Origin: Bacillota bacterium
GTDB lineage: Bacteria; Bacillota; Clostridia; Saccharofermentanales; Fastidiosipilaceae
Length of the DNA stretch: 64,000 nt
Direction of reading: 5' to 3'
Assembly: GCA_030057555.1 (NCBI GenBank)
Contig: JASGUU010000069.1
Span: 1-64,000, forward strand
Below the pieces are notes generated by a model. That model ran no database searches. It saw only the letters and a list, made by a program, of their open reading frames with translations, and had not been told where the DNA came from. Position 1 is the first letter of the stretch. Each line of letters begins with the position of its first letter. The translations under genes were made by a program, and so were the position numbers. Positions 42,191 to 52,900 of the stretch are shown here, in pieces.

Positions 42191-43255
42191 AGCCTCATCC
42201 AGACAAGGGATCCCGACAGCCGGCGCGCGGATAGCGGCACTGCCCGCCCGTGCACCAGGCGGATGTGTTTCTGCACCTCGGCGAAATGGTGGGCTATAAA
42301 TGTAAATAGGAGAGAAGTACCGGCAAAGCTGCACTCTGCCCCCGATGCCTGTTTTGCCCGTTTGAAATACGGGAGCTGCTGGCGAGTTTCGAGCATGAGA
42401 CGGCGAATCTGGCGGTGGCCGCCTGGGAGAGCAAACTGCTGCCGCGGGACTTCATCGTGCGCGCAAATGGCGAAGCGATACTGCTGTTGTGCTGGCTGCC
42501 TGCCGCGCGGGGGCGGAGGCGGAGCTCATTGCCATGCTTGAGAATCAGCAGGAGGATACGTTTACCGGTCCAAGCGACAATCTGGGTGTTGTCAGCTGAC
42601 TTCAGACCGACGTCTCCGTGTATGAGCCCGAAGCAGTCGTGGATAGCGGGGTATCAGCGAAGCTCATGTGCATCGGAGGCTGGCGCCGGGAGAGTAGGAG
42701 ACTCGGGCCAGAGCCGTATCCGGTTTTGTCAGAAGCGCCGTATGGTCGGAACTGGGCCCTGTTATACTGTCATCAGGCTGGCATGAGGACATCGCATAAG
42801 ATGAGTTCGCCAATGCACCTTTCTGCCCGACACGGGATGACTGGCGGCAGCTGTCGGCTCTGGAGGAGCTCGCCTCAGACGCGGCCTGGCCGGGCAGGCC
42901 CGGCAAACGCAGCGGTGTCGGAGCGCTATGCGGTGCCTGACGGCAGTGGTGAATGCCGAGTCTGGGACTTCGACATACGACGCGGTTTTGCGGTGATGCT
43001 GGAGGATCGACCGCTGCGTCCGCTCGTGATCCATGGTTCGCGCATCCTCTTCTCGGCCGCGGGTGAAGCGGGCAGAGGGCTCTATCTCTTCGTTCATGAT
43101 GATTGCGTCTGGAGACGACTGAGCCGGTTGCTGCGTTATCGTCTGCCGGCTCTGCGACGACAGGTTTCGGATGGCGGCCGGCCGGTATGATGCAGCCGCC
43201 CGTGCCTGCGCCTGTCCCTCACCCGCGCAGCCGCCATCCACGCACCTGCCTGGAT
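42191..43255. other. Region of decayed coding sequence
   Basis: No intact gene. Protein-like stretches appear in shifting plus-strand frames: ELLASFEHETANLAVAAWES around 42370-42430, ELIAMLENQQEDTFTG near 42520-42570, DDWRQLSALEELASDAAWPG near 42838-42897, and WDFDIRRGFAVMLEDRP near 42963-43013. Their order and composition suggest one or two genes broken by several frameshifts. I do not recognise the family. Confidence 0.4.
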
Positions 43256-43714
43256 GCACGTCATATTTGTCGGGGCGAGTAAAGTCATTTCCCGAGCTTT
43301 CCTCAAACACCTGAAACACCGAAGTTTTAGCTTGGCTTGCATACAGGCATATGGAAGATCACTTCTCCCGTGGCCAGCGTAGCGATCAGCCTCACATACT
43401 GCCGGAATGTGAATGGCATGCGATAGGATAGCGGACAGCGAGGCTGACAGACACGGTCTGGCACGTTCAAGGAGATTGTGAAGCGATTCAGGTTCTCCTG
43501 CTCAGAAGTCGTGATAAAGGCGATCCCGACAGGCAGCGCGCCCTTCTTCGTGGTCAAGATAGCGAGTAATCCAAATCTTTTTTTGGATAACTCTTCGTTT
43601 TGACCAGAAACGGCCCCTTTGTGGTCAAGATGGCGAGTAATCCAAATTATTTTTTGGATAACTCCTCGTTTTGACCACCAGAAGTCCGCAAGCTGCTGGT
43701 TTCCCTTTGCCAGC
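43256..43714. repeat. Repeat element, copy C (shared with 21200-21941)
   Basis: Matches copy A from GCACGTCATATTTG through the 71-bp array to TTTGCCAGC. On the minus strand an open frame of 76 codons (43327-43557) includes ALPVGIAFITTSEQENL, matching the copy A reading before indels separate them. Its array has two units instead of six. Confidence 0.75.
43554..43676. repeat. 71-bp palindromic array, type A, two units
   Basis: Units start at 43554 and 43625, exactly 71 apart. Arms ATCCAAA / TTTGGAT and the outer TCAA / TTGA are kept; the array ends in the same GACCACCAGAAGTCC as the six-unit array. Confidence 0.88.
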
Positions 43715-43801
43715 TGTGCTCATAACATGATCACCCGCTTCCCGATATTCTTGACGTGCTTCCCGCCTGCTTCGCTGTCCCAGATCCTGCGCGAAATACC
43801 G

Positions 43802-43807
43802 TATAAT
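43802..43807 (+). promoter_or_regulatory. Candidate -10 box for hisS
   Basis: A perfect TATAAT 80 bases before the hisS start; no good -35 at 16-18 bases. No T-box specifier or antiterminator structure was recognised in the short leader. Confidence 0.35.
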
Positions 43808-43886
43808 ACTCCATTGATCATTCGAATTGGCGGCTCGCTGCAGGGAAGCACCCCGAGCCGTCGCCAGAGAGAGGAACCTGGGGATC

Positions 43887-45158
43887 ATGGACCAAGCGGC
43901 ACCGCGCGGAACGAGAGACATCCTGCCGCCCGAGAGCGGCATCTGGCAGCAGCTGGAAGAACGCTTCGACGATATCTGCCAGCGCTACGGCTATGGTGAG
44001 ATTCGTCTGCCGAGTTTCGAGCATACGGAAGTTTTCGCCCGGGGTGTCGGCGACAGCAGCGATATTGTACGCAAAGAAATGTATACCTTTGACGACCGTG
44101 CCGGACGCAGCCTGACGCTGCGCCCCGAAGGCACGGCCGGTGTGGCGCGCGCCTTTGTGCAGCATGGCCTGAGCTCGGAAGCCTATCCGGTCAAGCTCTA
44201 CTACCGCATGAACCTCTTCCGCTATGAAGCGGTGCAGAAGGGCCGCCAGCGCGAGTTCAACCAGTTCGGCGCCGAATGCTTCGGCTCCGCCGATCCGGCC
44301 GTCGACGCCGAGGTCATCGGTCTCGTCGACCGCTTCCTCGCCGAGCTTGGCCTCACCGCCGTGCGCCTCGAACTCAACTCCATCGGCTGCCCCGACTGCC
44401 GCAGCAACTACCATGAGACGCTGCGCGACTGGCTGCGCCCGCGCATCGCCTCCTTCTGTCCCGACTGCCAGCAGCGCTTCGAAATGAACCCGCTGCGCAT
44501 TCTGGACTGCAAAGTCCCCGAAGATCAGGCCCGCCTCCATGACGCGCCGCTTCTCTTCGACGGGCTGGATCCCGACTGCCGCGCCCACTTCGAGCGCGTC
44601 ACAGAGCTTCTTGACGCCCAGGGAATCCGCTATCAGATCAACCCGCGCATCGTGCGCGGCCTCGACTACTACAGCCGGACGGTCTTTGAGTTCATCTCCG
44701 AGAACGTCGGGACACAGGGCACGATCTGCGGCGGCGGCCGCTATGACGGCCTCGTCGCGGCGCTGGGCGGCGGCGAGGTACCCGGCTGCGGCTTTGCCAT
44801 GGGGGTGGAACGCCTCCTCATGGAACTCGAGGCCCAGTCCTGCCTGCCCTCCCTGCCTGCCCGCTCCCGCCTCTACCTCGCCTCGCTTGACCGCGCTGCC
44901 CAGACAGCGGCCGCCGGTCTCGCCGACCGCCTGCGCCAGGAGGGCATCACAACCTGCAGCGATCTCGTCGGCCGCAGCCTGCGCGCCCAGATGAAGTACG
45001 CCGCCCGCAGCGGCTTCAGTCATGTCATCGTCCTCGGCTCGGATGAACTCGCCTCCGGCAGCGGCCGCCTGCGCCGCCTCTCCGACGGCGCCGAGGAGGA
45101 GGTCCGCCTCGACGCGGATGCGATCCGCAGCCGCCTTGACCCGCGGACTGCGGATTGA
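43887..45158 (+). CDS. hisS: Histidine-tRNA ligase
   Basis: A 423-residue class II aminoacyl-tRNA synthetase. ATG 43887 (MDQAAPRGTRDILPPE) is the family's usual start; the frame is open to 43827. Motif 2 is YYRMNLFRYEAVQKGRQREF, histidine motif HisA is RGLDYYSRTVFEF, motif 3 is GCGFAMGVERLL, and the C-terminal anticodon-binding domain follows. It is 71 bases before aspS, the common hisS-aspS order in Bacillota. Confidence 0.97.
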   Translation: MDQAAPRGTRDILPPESGIWQQLEERFDDICQRYGYGEIRLPSFEHTEVFARGVGDSSDIVRKEMYTFDDRAGRSLTLRPEGTAGVARAFVQHGLSSEAYPVKLYYRMNLFRYEAVQKGRQREFNQFGAECFGSADPAVDAEVIGLVDRFLAELGLTAVRLELNSIGCPDCRSNYHETLRDWLRPRIASFCPDCQQRFEMNPLRILDCKVPEDQARLHDAPLLFDGLDPDCRAHFERVTELLDAQGIRYQINPRIVRGLDYYSRTVFEFISENVGTQGTICGGGRYDGLVAALGGGEVPGCGFAMGVERLLMELEAQSCLPSLPARSRLYLASLDRAAQTAAAGLADRLRQEGITTCSDLVGRSLRAQMKYAARSGFSHVIVLGSDELASGSGRLRRLSDGAEEEVRLDADAIRSRLDPRTAD

Positions 45159-45229
45159 CCTGCGCCCCATGTCCCGCCGGCACCGGCGATGCAGATCGAT
45201 GCATAAGATATAAAGGAGAACCACCTCAA

Positions 45230-47041
45230 ATGGCTCAATCCATGACCGGCCTTGTCCGCAGCTGCCGCTGCGCCGAACTCGAACACCTGATCCCCGGCCG
45301 CCACGTTACCCTGATGGGCTGGTGCCACCACATCCGCGACCTCGGCCGCATGCTCTTCATCACCCTGCGCGACCGCAGCGGCGAGATCCAGCTCATTGTT
45401 GAGGATCAGGCCTCCGACGGACTGCGCGCCCTTGCCGCTTCCGTCAGGCCCGAATATGTCCTCGCCGCGAGCGGCCGGATCCGCGAACGCAGCGACCCGA
45501 ACCCGCGTATGGCGACGGGTCAGATCGAGCTCGTCGTCGAGGACCTGCGCATCCTCTCGGAATCCGAGACCCCGCCCTTCTACATCGAGCCCGACAGCGA
45601 GGCGAATGAGGCTCTGCGCCTCAGCCACCGCTACCTCGACCTGCGCCGTCCCGACCAGGCCCGGCGCATCATGCAGCGCGACCGCATCGTCCTCGCCATC
45701 CGCCGCTACTTTGCGGACGAGGGCTTCGTCGACATCGAGACCCCGATGCTCGGCCGCTCCACCCCGGAGGGTGCCCGCGACTACCTCGTTCCCAGCCGCG
45801 TCAGGCCGGGCAGCTTCTATGCCCTGCCGCAGTCGCCGCAGCTCTACAAGCAGCTTCTGATGCTCGCCGGTTTCGACCGCTACATCCAGATCGCCCGCTG
45901 CTTCCGTGACGAGGACCTGCGCGCCGACCGCCAGCCCGAATTCACGCAGGTCGACCTCGAGATGAGTTTTGTCGGCCCGAACGAGGTGATGGACACGGTA
46001 GAGAGAGGTGTGGCAAAGGTCGCGGCCGAGACCTGTGGCATCGAAATTCCCCTGCCGCTGCCGCGGCTGACCTGGGACGAGGCGATGCGCCGCTTTGGTT
46101 CTGACAAGCCCGACCTGCGCTTTGACATGGAGCTGCAGGACGTCAGCTCTCAGCCCGTCATCACGGGCGCCGGCTTTGGCCCCTTCGACGAGGCTCTGGC
46201 TGCCGACGGCTCCGTCATCGTCCTCGTCGTCCCCGACGGCGGCCGCCTCTCGCGCCGCGAGATCGACGACCTCGCGAATTTCGTCCGGACCTATCGCCTC
46301 GGCGGCCTGCCCTGGCTCGTCCCCGGCCCGCCTCTGCGCGGCTCGATCCGGAAGTTCTTTGATGACGCCGCCACGGCCGGCCTCGCCAGCGCCGTCGGCG
46401 CCGGCGCGAATGACCTCATCCTCTTCGGCTGCGGCCCGACTTCCCTCGTACAGACCGCGATGGGCCAGCTGCGCGTGGAAGTAGCCTCGCGCATGGGTAT
46501 GATTGACCCCGACCGCCACGAGCTGCTCTGGGTCACCGAGTTTCCCCTCTTTGAGGCCGGCGAGCCGGGCGACGACCGCCTCTACGCCAAGCACCATCCC
46601 TTCACCCGCCCTCTCGACGCCGACATGGACCGCCTCGAGACGGATCCGCTCTCGGTCCGCGCCGCAGCCTATGACATCATCATGGACGGTGTGGAGCTCG
46701 GCGGCGGCTCGATCCGCATCCACGAATCCGATCTGCAGCAGCGTATGCTCGCGCTCCTCGGCTTCACGGAGGAAGAGGCCCGGGCCAGCTTTGGCTTCCT
46801 GCTTGAGGCCTTCCGCTACGGTGCCCCGCCCCACGGCGGCCTCGCCTTCGGTCTCGACCGCTTCGTCATGCTGCTGACCGGCGCCCGCAATATCCGCGAG
46901 GTGATTGCCTTCCCGAAGGTCCAGAGCGCCGCCGATCTGATGACGGGAGCCCCGGCTCCGGTCGCCCCCGAACAGCTGGAGGAGCTCGACCTTCTGCTCG
47001 GCCCGACCGCCGCCCAGGCCGTCACCGCGGGCGAATCATGA
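45230..47041 (+). CDS. aspS: Aspartate-tRNA ligase
   Basis: A 603-residue bacterial-type AspRS. ATG 45230 follows AAAGGAGA; the frame is open to 45155. An OB-fold anticodon domain (TLMGWCHHIRDLGRMLFITL) leads to the catalytic core with QSPQLYKQLLMLAGFDRYIQ, motif 2 RCFRDEDLRADRQPEFTQ, the GAD insertion, and motif 3 GGLAFGLDRFVMLL. Whether it is discriminating or also makes Asp-tRNA(Asn) cannot be told, and no gatCAB genes are present here. The stop overlaps lepB by four bases. Confidence 0.97.
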   Translation: MAQSMTGLVRSCRCAELEHLIPGRHVTLMGWCHHIRDLGRMLFITLRDRSGEIQLIVEDQASDGLRALAASVRPEYVLAASGRIRERSDPNPRMATGQIELVVEDLRILSESETPPFYIEPDSEANEALRLSHRYLDLRRPDQARRIMQRDRIVLAIRRYFADEGFVDIETPMLGRSTPEGARDYLVPSRVRPGSFYALPQSPQLYKQLLMLAGFDRYIQIARCFRDEDLRADRQPEFTQVDLEMSFVGPNEVMDTVERGVAKVAAETCGIEIPLPLPRLTWDEAMRRFGSDKPDLRFDMELQDVSSQPVITGAGFGPFDEALAADGSVIVLVVPDGGRLSRREIDDLANFVRTYRLGGLPWLVPGPPLRGSIRKFFDDAATAGLASAVGAGANDLILFGCGPTSLVQTAMGQLRVEVASRMGMIDPDRHELLWVTEFPLFEAGEPGDDRLYAKHHPFTRPLDADMDRLETDPLSVRAAAYDIIMDGVELGGGSIRIHESDLQQRMLALLGFTEEEARASFGFLLEAFRYGAPPHGGLAFGLDRFVMLLTGARNIREVIAFPKVQSAADLMTGAPAPVAPEQLEELDLLLGPTAAQAVTAGES

Positions 47042-47640
47042 GTCCGTCAGACGGCATCCGGCCGCGCCGGACTCCGGACGGAGAGCAGCGGCCCGCCCGC
47101 GCCGCCTCCTTCTGGCTCGAGGTCCTCGACTGGGTCAAGTACATCCTGATCGCCGTCGTCCTCGGCCTCGCCATTACTACCTTTGTCCTGCAGCGAAACG
47201 AGGTGGTCGGCAACTCGATGTACCCGACCCTCCACGACGGCGACCAGCTCTGGGTCGAGAAGATCACGCATCACTTTGGCGGTGTACGGCGCGGTGATAT
47301 CATTACCTTCAGCACGGCGAACCTCCCGGGCGGCCATCGTGAGGAGGATCTCGTAAAGCGCGTGATAGGCCTGCCCGGAGAGCGGCTCGAGATCCGCGAC
47401 GGAGCCGTCTACATCAACGGCGAGCGACTCGACGAACCTTACCTCCGCGAGGACATTACGACCGAGCCCCGCCTCGTCGGCTTCGCCAGCCTGACCCTCG
47501 CCTCCGACGAATACTTCGTCCTCGGCGACAACCGCCCCGACAGCAGTGACAGCCGCGTCTTCGGCCCCATCCGCGCGGACGATGTGATCGGCGAAACCCT
47601 GATCCGCGTCTTCCCCCTGGAGCGCTTCGGACGCCCCTGA
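47038..47640 (+). CDS. lepB: Signal peptidase I
   Basis: A 200-residue membrane protease that removes signal peptides from secreted proteins such as the giant surface protein nearby. One membrane anchor (34-51), the catalytic serine S60 in GNSMYPTL, the general-base lysine K107 in LVKRVIGLPGE and the conserved GDNRPDSSDSR near the end are all present. The N-terminal 30 residues are hydrophilic and cytoplasmic. It begins in an ATGA overlap with aspS. Confidence 0.96.
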   Translation: MSPSDGIRPRRTPDGEQRPARAASFWLEVLDWVKYILIAVVLGLAITTFVLQRNEVVGNSMYPTLHDGDQLWVEKITHHFGGVRRGDIITFSTANLPGGHREEDLVKRVIGLPGERLEIRDGAVYINGERLDEPYLREDITTEPRLVGFASLTLASDEYFVLGDNRPDSSDSRVFGPIRADDVIGETLIRVFPLERFGRP

Positions 47641-47664
47641 ACCACAGGAGAGACAACCCAGAAC

Positions 47665-49503
47665 ATGCAGCATGCCAAGCCCGACCCGGCCGCCGACGCC
47701 CGCCGCCGCAGCCTGATCCGCAATTTCTCGATTGTGGCGCATATCGATCACGGCAAATCCACCCTCGCCGACCGCCTGATCGAGGCCACCGGCGTGCTTT
47801 CGCAGCGCGAGATGCAGTCGCAGGTGCTCGACAACATGGATATCGAGCGCGAGCGCGGCATCACGATCAAGGCCCAGGCCGTCCACATGATCTACCGCGC
47901 CCGGGACGGCCAGGACTACGAATTCAACCTGATTGACACGCCGGGCCATGTCGACTTCAGCTACGAGGTCTCACGCAGCCTCGCCGCCTGTGACGGTGCC
48001 ATCCTCGTGGTCGACGCCGCCCAGGGTGTCGAAGCGCAGACGCTCGCGAACGCCTACCTCGCGATCGACGCCGACCTCGAAGTTCTGCCCGTCATCAATA
48101 AGATTGATCTGCCGGCCGCCCGCCCGGACTTTGCCCGCGAAGAGATCGAACATGTCATCGGCCTCGACGCCTCTCACGCCCCGTTGATCTCGGCAAAGGA
48201 GAACCTCAACATCGAGGATGTCCTCGAGGCCATCGTCGCCCATCTGCCCCCGCCCGGGGGCGACAGCGCCGCGCCCCTGCGGGCGCTGATCTTCGACTCG
48301 AAATATGACAGCTACCGTGGTGTCATCGTCCACGTGCGGGTGATGGACGGCCAGGTGCGCACCGGCGACATCATCCGTATGATGCACACCGGGGCGGAGT
48401 TCACGGTGACCGAGGTCGGCTATTTCCGTCCGGGCCAGCTCTTCGAGACGGGCTTTCTCGAAGCCGGCGAGGTTGGCTATCTGACCGCCTCGATCAAGAA
48501 CGTCCGCGACACCGCCGTCGGCGACACGATTACGCTGGCCGAAAGACCGGCGGCCGAGGCCCTGCCCGGCTATCGGCCGGTGCAGCAGATGGTCTTCTGC
48601 GGTCTCTATCCCGCCGACAACGCACGCTACCCCGATCTGCGCGACGCCCTCGAACGTCTCCAGATCAATGATGCGGCCCTGTCCTACGAGGCCGAGACAT
48701 CGGCGGCGCTCGGCTTCGGCTTCCGCTGCGGTTTCCTCGGCCTGCTGCACTACGAAATCGTACAGGAGCGTCTCGAACGTGAGTTCAATCTCGATCTGGT
48801 CTCAACGGCCCCTTCCGTTGTCTATCACGTGCGCCTGAATGACGGCAGCGAACTGGTGCTCGACAACCCGACCAACATGCCCGATCCTGCGCAGATCGAC
48901 GAGATGCAGGAGCCGATTGTCGAACTGACCGTGATCACGCCGCGGGAATTTGTCGGCAACATCATGGAGCTCTGCCAGCAGCGCCGCGGCAGCTATCTCG
49001 ACATGACCTATCTCGACGCAACCCGCGTCGACATGCGCTATGACATGCCGCTGAACGAAATCATCTATGACTTTTTCGATGCCCTGAAGAGCCGTTCGCG
49101 CGGCTATGCCTCGATGGACTACCGCTTTAAGCGCTATGAGGCCTCCGATCTCGTGAAGCTCGATGTCCTTCTGAACGGGGAAGTTGTCGATGCCCTGAGC
49201 TTCATCGTGCACCGTGACAAGGCCTACGAGCGCGGCCGCCGTATCGCAGAGAAGCTGAAGGAGAACATCCCGCGCCACCAGTTCGAGATTCCGATCCAGG
49301 CTGCGATCGGGGGGAAGATTATTGCCCGCGAGACCGTGCGTGCCTTCCGCAAGGACGTTCTGGCGAAGTGCTACGGCGGTGATATCACACGGAAGAAGAA
49401 GCTGCTCGAGAAGCAGAAGGAGGGCAAGCGCCGCATGCGCCAGGTCGGTTCCGTCGAGGTGCCACAGGAGGCATTCATGGCGGTGCTGCGCCTCGACGAG
49501 TGA
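47665..49503 (+). CDS. lepA: Elongation factor 4 (LepA)
   Basis: A 612-residue ribosome-associated GTPase. G1 is [10 protein letters not shown]2/G3 [11 protein letters not shown] and [12 protein letters not shown], and G4 NKID. The LepA-specific C-terminal domain has [18 protein letters not shown] and ends [21 protein letters not shown]. It is 24 bases after lepB, the frequent lepB-lepA pairing. AGGAGAGAC precedes the ATG. Confidence 0.97.
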   Translation: MQHAKPDPAADARRRSLIRNFSIVAHIDHGKSTLADRLIEATGVLSQREMQSQVLDNMDIERERGITIKAQAVHMIYRARDGQDYEFNLIDTPGHVDFSYEVSRSLAACDGAILVVDAAQGVEAQTLANAYLAIDADLEVLPVINKIDLPAARPDFAREEIEHVIGLDASHAPLISAKENLNIEDVLEAIVAHLPPPGGDSAAPLRALIFDSKYDSYRGVIVHVRVMDGQVRTGDIIRMMHTGAEFTVTEVGYFRPGQLFETGFLEAGEVGYLTASIKNVRDTAVGDTITLAERPAAEALPGYRPVQQMVFCGLYPADNARYPDLRDALERLQINDAALSYEAETSAALGFGFRCGFLGLLHYEIVQERLEREFNLDLVSTAPSVVYHVRLNDGSELVLDNPTNMPDPAQIDEMQEPIVELTVITPREFVGNIMELCQQRRGSYLDMTYLDATRVDMRYDMPLNEIIYDFFDALKSRSRGYASMDYRFKRYEASDLVKLDVLLNGEVVDALSFIVHRDKAYERGRRIAEKLKENIPRHQFEIPIQAAIGGKIIARETVRAFRKDVLAKCYGGDITRKKKLLEKQKEGKRRMRQVGSVEVPQEAFMAVLRLDE

Positions 49504-49531
49504 GTCATAGCGGATTGGGTTCGGGCGGACG

Positions 49532-49597
49532 CGACCGCCTGAATACCACGAGATGCGGTCGCCACGACCGCCTGAATACCACGAGATGCGGTCGTGG
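49532..49597 (+). repeat. 33-bp tandem duplication and palindrome in the tRNA-Leu leader
   Basis: CGACCGC, a 16-base spacer and GCGGTCG occur twice (from 49532 and 49565, 33 apart). The second GCGGTCG is the 5' end of the tRNA. In the second copy the arms extend to CCACGACCGC (49562-49571) and GCGGTCGTGG (49588-49597), ten perfect pairs between leader and tRNA. Confidence 0.85.
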
Positions 49598-49672
49598 TGG
49601 AATTGGCAGACACGCTGGATTTAGGTTCCAGTGACGGGAGTCATGCAGGTTCAAGTCCTGTCGGCCGCACCA
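49588..49672 (+). tRNA. tRNA-Leu (anticodon UAG)
   Basis: An 85-base gene including an encoded CCA. The acceptor stem is GCGGTCG / CGGCCGC with one G-T pair; the D-arm begins TGGTGGAATTGGCAGACACG, typical of leucine tRNAs. The anticodon stem CTGGA / TCCAG carries the loop TTTAGGT (anticodon TAG); there is a long variable arm and the T-loop GGTTCAAGTCC. It reads CUN codons. It lies 84 bases after lepA and is followed by its own terminator. Confidence 0.97.
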
Positions 49673-49676
49673 GAGG

Positions 49677-49720
49677 ACAGCCGCCCATGCAGAAAACGGC
49701 ATCCGGGCGGCTGTTTTTTT
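49677..49720 (+). terminator. Terminator after tRNA-Leu
   Basis: ACAGCCGCCC pairs with GGGCGGCTGT, followed by a run of seven or more T residues. Confidence 0.9.
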
Positions 49721-49970
49721 ATATATGTATGTAAAATACGGTGAAGTTTCTTGATGCGTTAAGCATTCGCTAAGACCCATCTAATTTGCTAAATGAGAAG
49801 AAGGCAGATAATAGATGAGGAGAAACGGAAAAGCCAACAGGGTTTTGCTTTTTAGGAACGATTTGTTGTGCTATGATGCTAACTTGCTGCACAGCGATAT
49901 TTATATTCGACCATCTTTCTGAATGAGTAGGGCCAATGGCGTCTTAGCCTGGTCTACGGGAGTTGTTGCC
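49721..49970. other. AT-rich leader of the giant surface protein gene
   Basis: A marked drop in GC compared with both sides. A TATGAT at 49872-49877 could be a -10 but no matching -35 is evident. An ATG at 49923 in frame with the giant gene has no Shine-Dalgarno site; GGGAG lies nine bases before ATG 49971. Confidence 0.4.
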
Positions 49971-52900
49971 ATGTCGTGGATGAAATCCCCAAAGAACACG
50001 AAGCAGATCCTCAACAAAGCGCTGAGCCTGCTCCTGCTCGCTGCCTTCCTGCTGGCGCTTTTTACACCGAATCTGGTTGACGCCGGAGACGAAGGCGAAG
50101 CAGTGAATCCATCTCTCTCTCCCGAGACCATCGTGACGGAGATGGGAGCGGATGAGGTGCCTCCCGCGTCAACGGAGCAGGGCACAGACGAGGAGCTTCC
50201 TCAGGCAGACGAGGAAACCACAGCGTCCGTCCCCGCTGAAGAGAGCGCGACGCTGGAGGAACAGCCGCCTGTTGAAGGTCAGGAGTCAGAGCCCGCAGAC
50301 ACGGAGCTGCCGTTGGATACGAGTGTGCCTGTCGAGGAGTCCGAGTCTGCGGACACGACCCCTGCCACAGAGGACCTGCAGCGTTCCAGAGGGGCAACGG
50401 AAACGACGCCCGTGACCAGAGGAGGCGGGGATCCCGGCGCTGTTTTCCTGTACGAAATCATCGCTGAGGGCACGGCGGTACGCGTGACCGGCTGGACGGG
50501 CACGGAGACGACCGTGACCATCCCCGAGACGATCGAAGGCCTGCCCGTGACGGAGATCACCAGAGGCGATGTCTCATCTTTTCAGGCGCGTGGACTGACG
50601 GCTGTCAGCATCCCAAAGACCGTTACGAAGATCGGCGACTACGCATTCGCCGAAAATGACATCGCGACACTCGACATTCCCGCCGACAGCAGCCTGGTGG
50701 AAATCGGCGCCTACGCTTTTGCCGACAACCTCCTCACCGGCTTCACCGCACCCTCGACCCTGCGGATCATCGGCGGACAGGCTTTCGCACAGAACAGACT
50801 CACCGCCATCAGTCTGAATGTCGGCCTGGAGTCGATTGGCAATGAAGCCTTCGCGATGAACTGTCTGACGGAGGCGACCGTGCCGGACTCGGTGACGAGT
50901 TTTGGCAGCAGCGTCTTTGACGGCAACGGTGGCCGCTTCGTCAAGGTCTATACGGACAGCTCCGCCGTTCCCCCATACGAGAACAACGGTCCCGTGTCCT
51001 TTGGCTATGTTGTCAATCCGATTACCGTGACGATCAAATATATCGATCAGAAAACGCGCGCTGAAGTCATGTCGAGTGTCACGCTGGGCGACGACATGAC
51101 AGATGCCAACGGCGTCTTTGTCAAGGACGTGGAAATGACCTATGAGCCGCCGACCCTGTCGGGCTACTATGTCGAGCCTTCCATTACCTTTACGCCGGAT
51201 CGGGACGGCTATGTCCTGACCATTGAATACATCCCCGAGGGACCGCCGACACTGACCTGTCCCGCCACCATCCGGCTGCCGGAGGGTCTCACGCCTGAGG
51301 AAGCCGAGGCACGGATTCTCGATGCCATATCAGCTGTGGACTATACAGGGAAGGACATCTCGGACAGGGTGACGGTCGACCTCAGCGGGCTCGATGTGGG
51401 GACGAACGGCTTCTACTCCATCACGATCAGTCTGACGGATGACTACGGCTACGAGATCAGTGAAACCGTGCAGGTGCAGGTGGGTGCCTACGACTGGTTC
51501 AACCATGAAATCGGCGGTGGCTGGGTACTGGGCGACTTCACCTTCTCCGCCGATGGAAAAACCCTCAACGGTCTCAGTTCGCAGGGCATCACGAAGCTGC
51601 GCAACCTGCCTGCCGGCGCCAGAAATCTCGTCCTGCCGGCGCACAGCTACAACAACCCCGAAGTACCGATCATGGCGATTGCGAGCCAGGCTTTTTACAG
51701 CAACATCTACAACGTTCCACTTGAGACAGTGGATTTCTCGGCGTTGAAGGAGCTGCGGACGATCGGCAGCTACGCGTTCTACTCCTACAGCCGGCCGCGG
51801 GCGAGTGCGATCAGCACGGTTATCGGCTTTAACGAACTGACGAAGCTGGAATCGATTGGCGACTATGCCTTCAGGGGGACGACCGCTGCGTTCGATCTCG
51901 ACGGCTTTAACAACCTGCAAACGATCGGATATTCCGCCTTCGCAAGCTACAGCACGAGCTATCAGGGACCCACGATCACGCTTGGCTCCCTGCCCGCTCT
52001 GACAAGGATCGGCGCCTCCGCCTTCAGCGGTGCAACGGTGCCGGTGGCGGATCTGCGCGGCATGCCCAATCTGACCGGCATTGAAAGCTCCACCTTTTAT
52101 TATGCCAAAGTGAAGGAGATTTACTTCCCCGAGGTCGATCACAACTTTTCGATCGGCTATCAGGCATTTTACGGAGAAAGCAGCGAGCTCACGATGATTG
52201 ACTTTACGCCGATCGCGGAGCATCTCACCTCGATCGGCTCAGAGGCGTTCAGACATGTCTACAGTCCCTCCAATCTCGCAACCGTGGTGGTCTGGCCCGA
52301 CATGCCGAAGCTCTCCTCCGTCGGAAGCCGGATCTTCTGCAGCCGCAATCTGGACACGAGCCTCGATCTCTCGGGCAGTCCGCTGCTCGTGACGATTGGC
52401 TCCAATGCCTTTGAGCAGGCGGGCCTGACCGGGGTCGTGCTGCCTGAGACGGTGGAGAATATCGGTTCCTCTGCCTTCTACAACAACAGGATCACGGAGC
52501 TCGATTTCAGTCTGCTGCCCGCCCTGAAGACGATTGGGAATTCCGCCTTCCAGACGAACCGCTTCACTGCCGTTGATCTCAGCAACCTGGCCAGTCTGAC
52601 CAGCATCGGCGATTCTGCATTCAGATACAATCAGATTGAGTCGGTGAATCTGGATGAGCTGCCGCAGCTGAAAACGATCGGCAACTATGCCTTTGCCAAC
52701 AACAGAATCACGGACCTCACGTTCGGCGCTTTGCCGGAACTCGAGGTCATCAAAACATATGCGTTCTACAGCAACCAGCTGGCCAGCCTGACGATTGCCA
52801 ATCTGGAGAAGCTGAAGCGCATTGAGAATTACGCCTTTTACGCGAACAGACTGACGGATCTGACCATCAGCGACAATCCCGAGCTGAGTTCGCTCGGGAA

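Noticed and set aside
43715-43886. T-box leader before hisS
   Set aside because: The leader is too short from the likely -10 and has no conserved antiterminator sequence or specifier loop.
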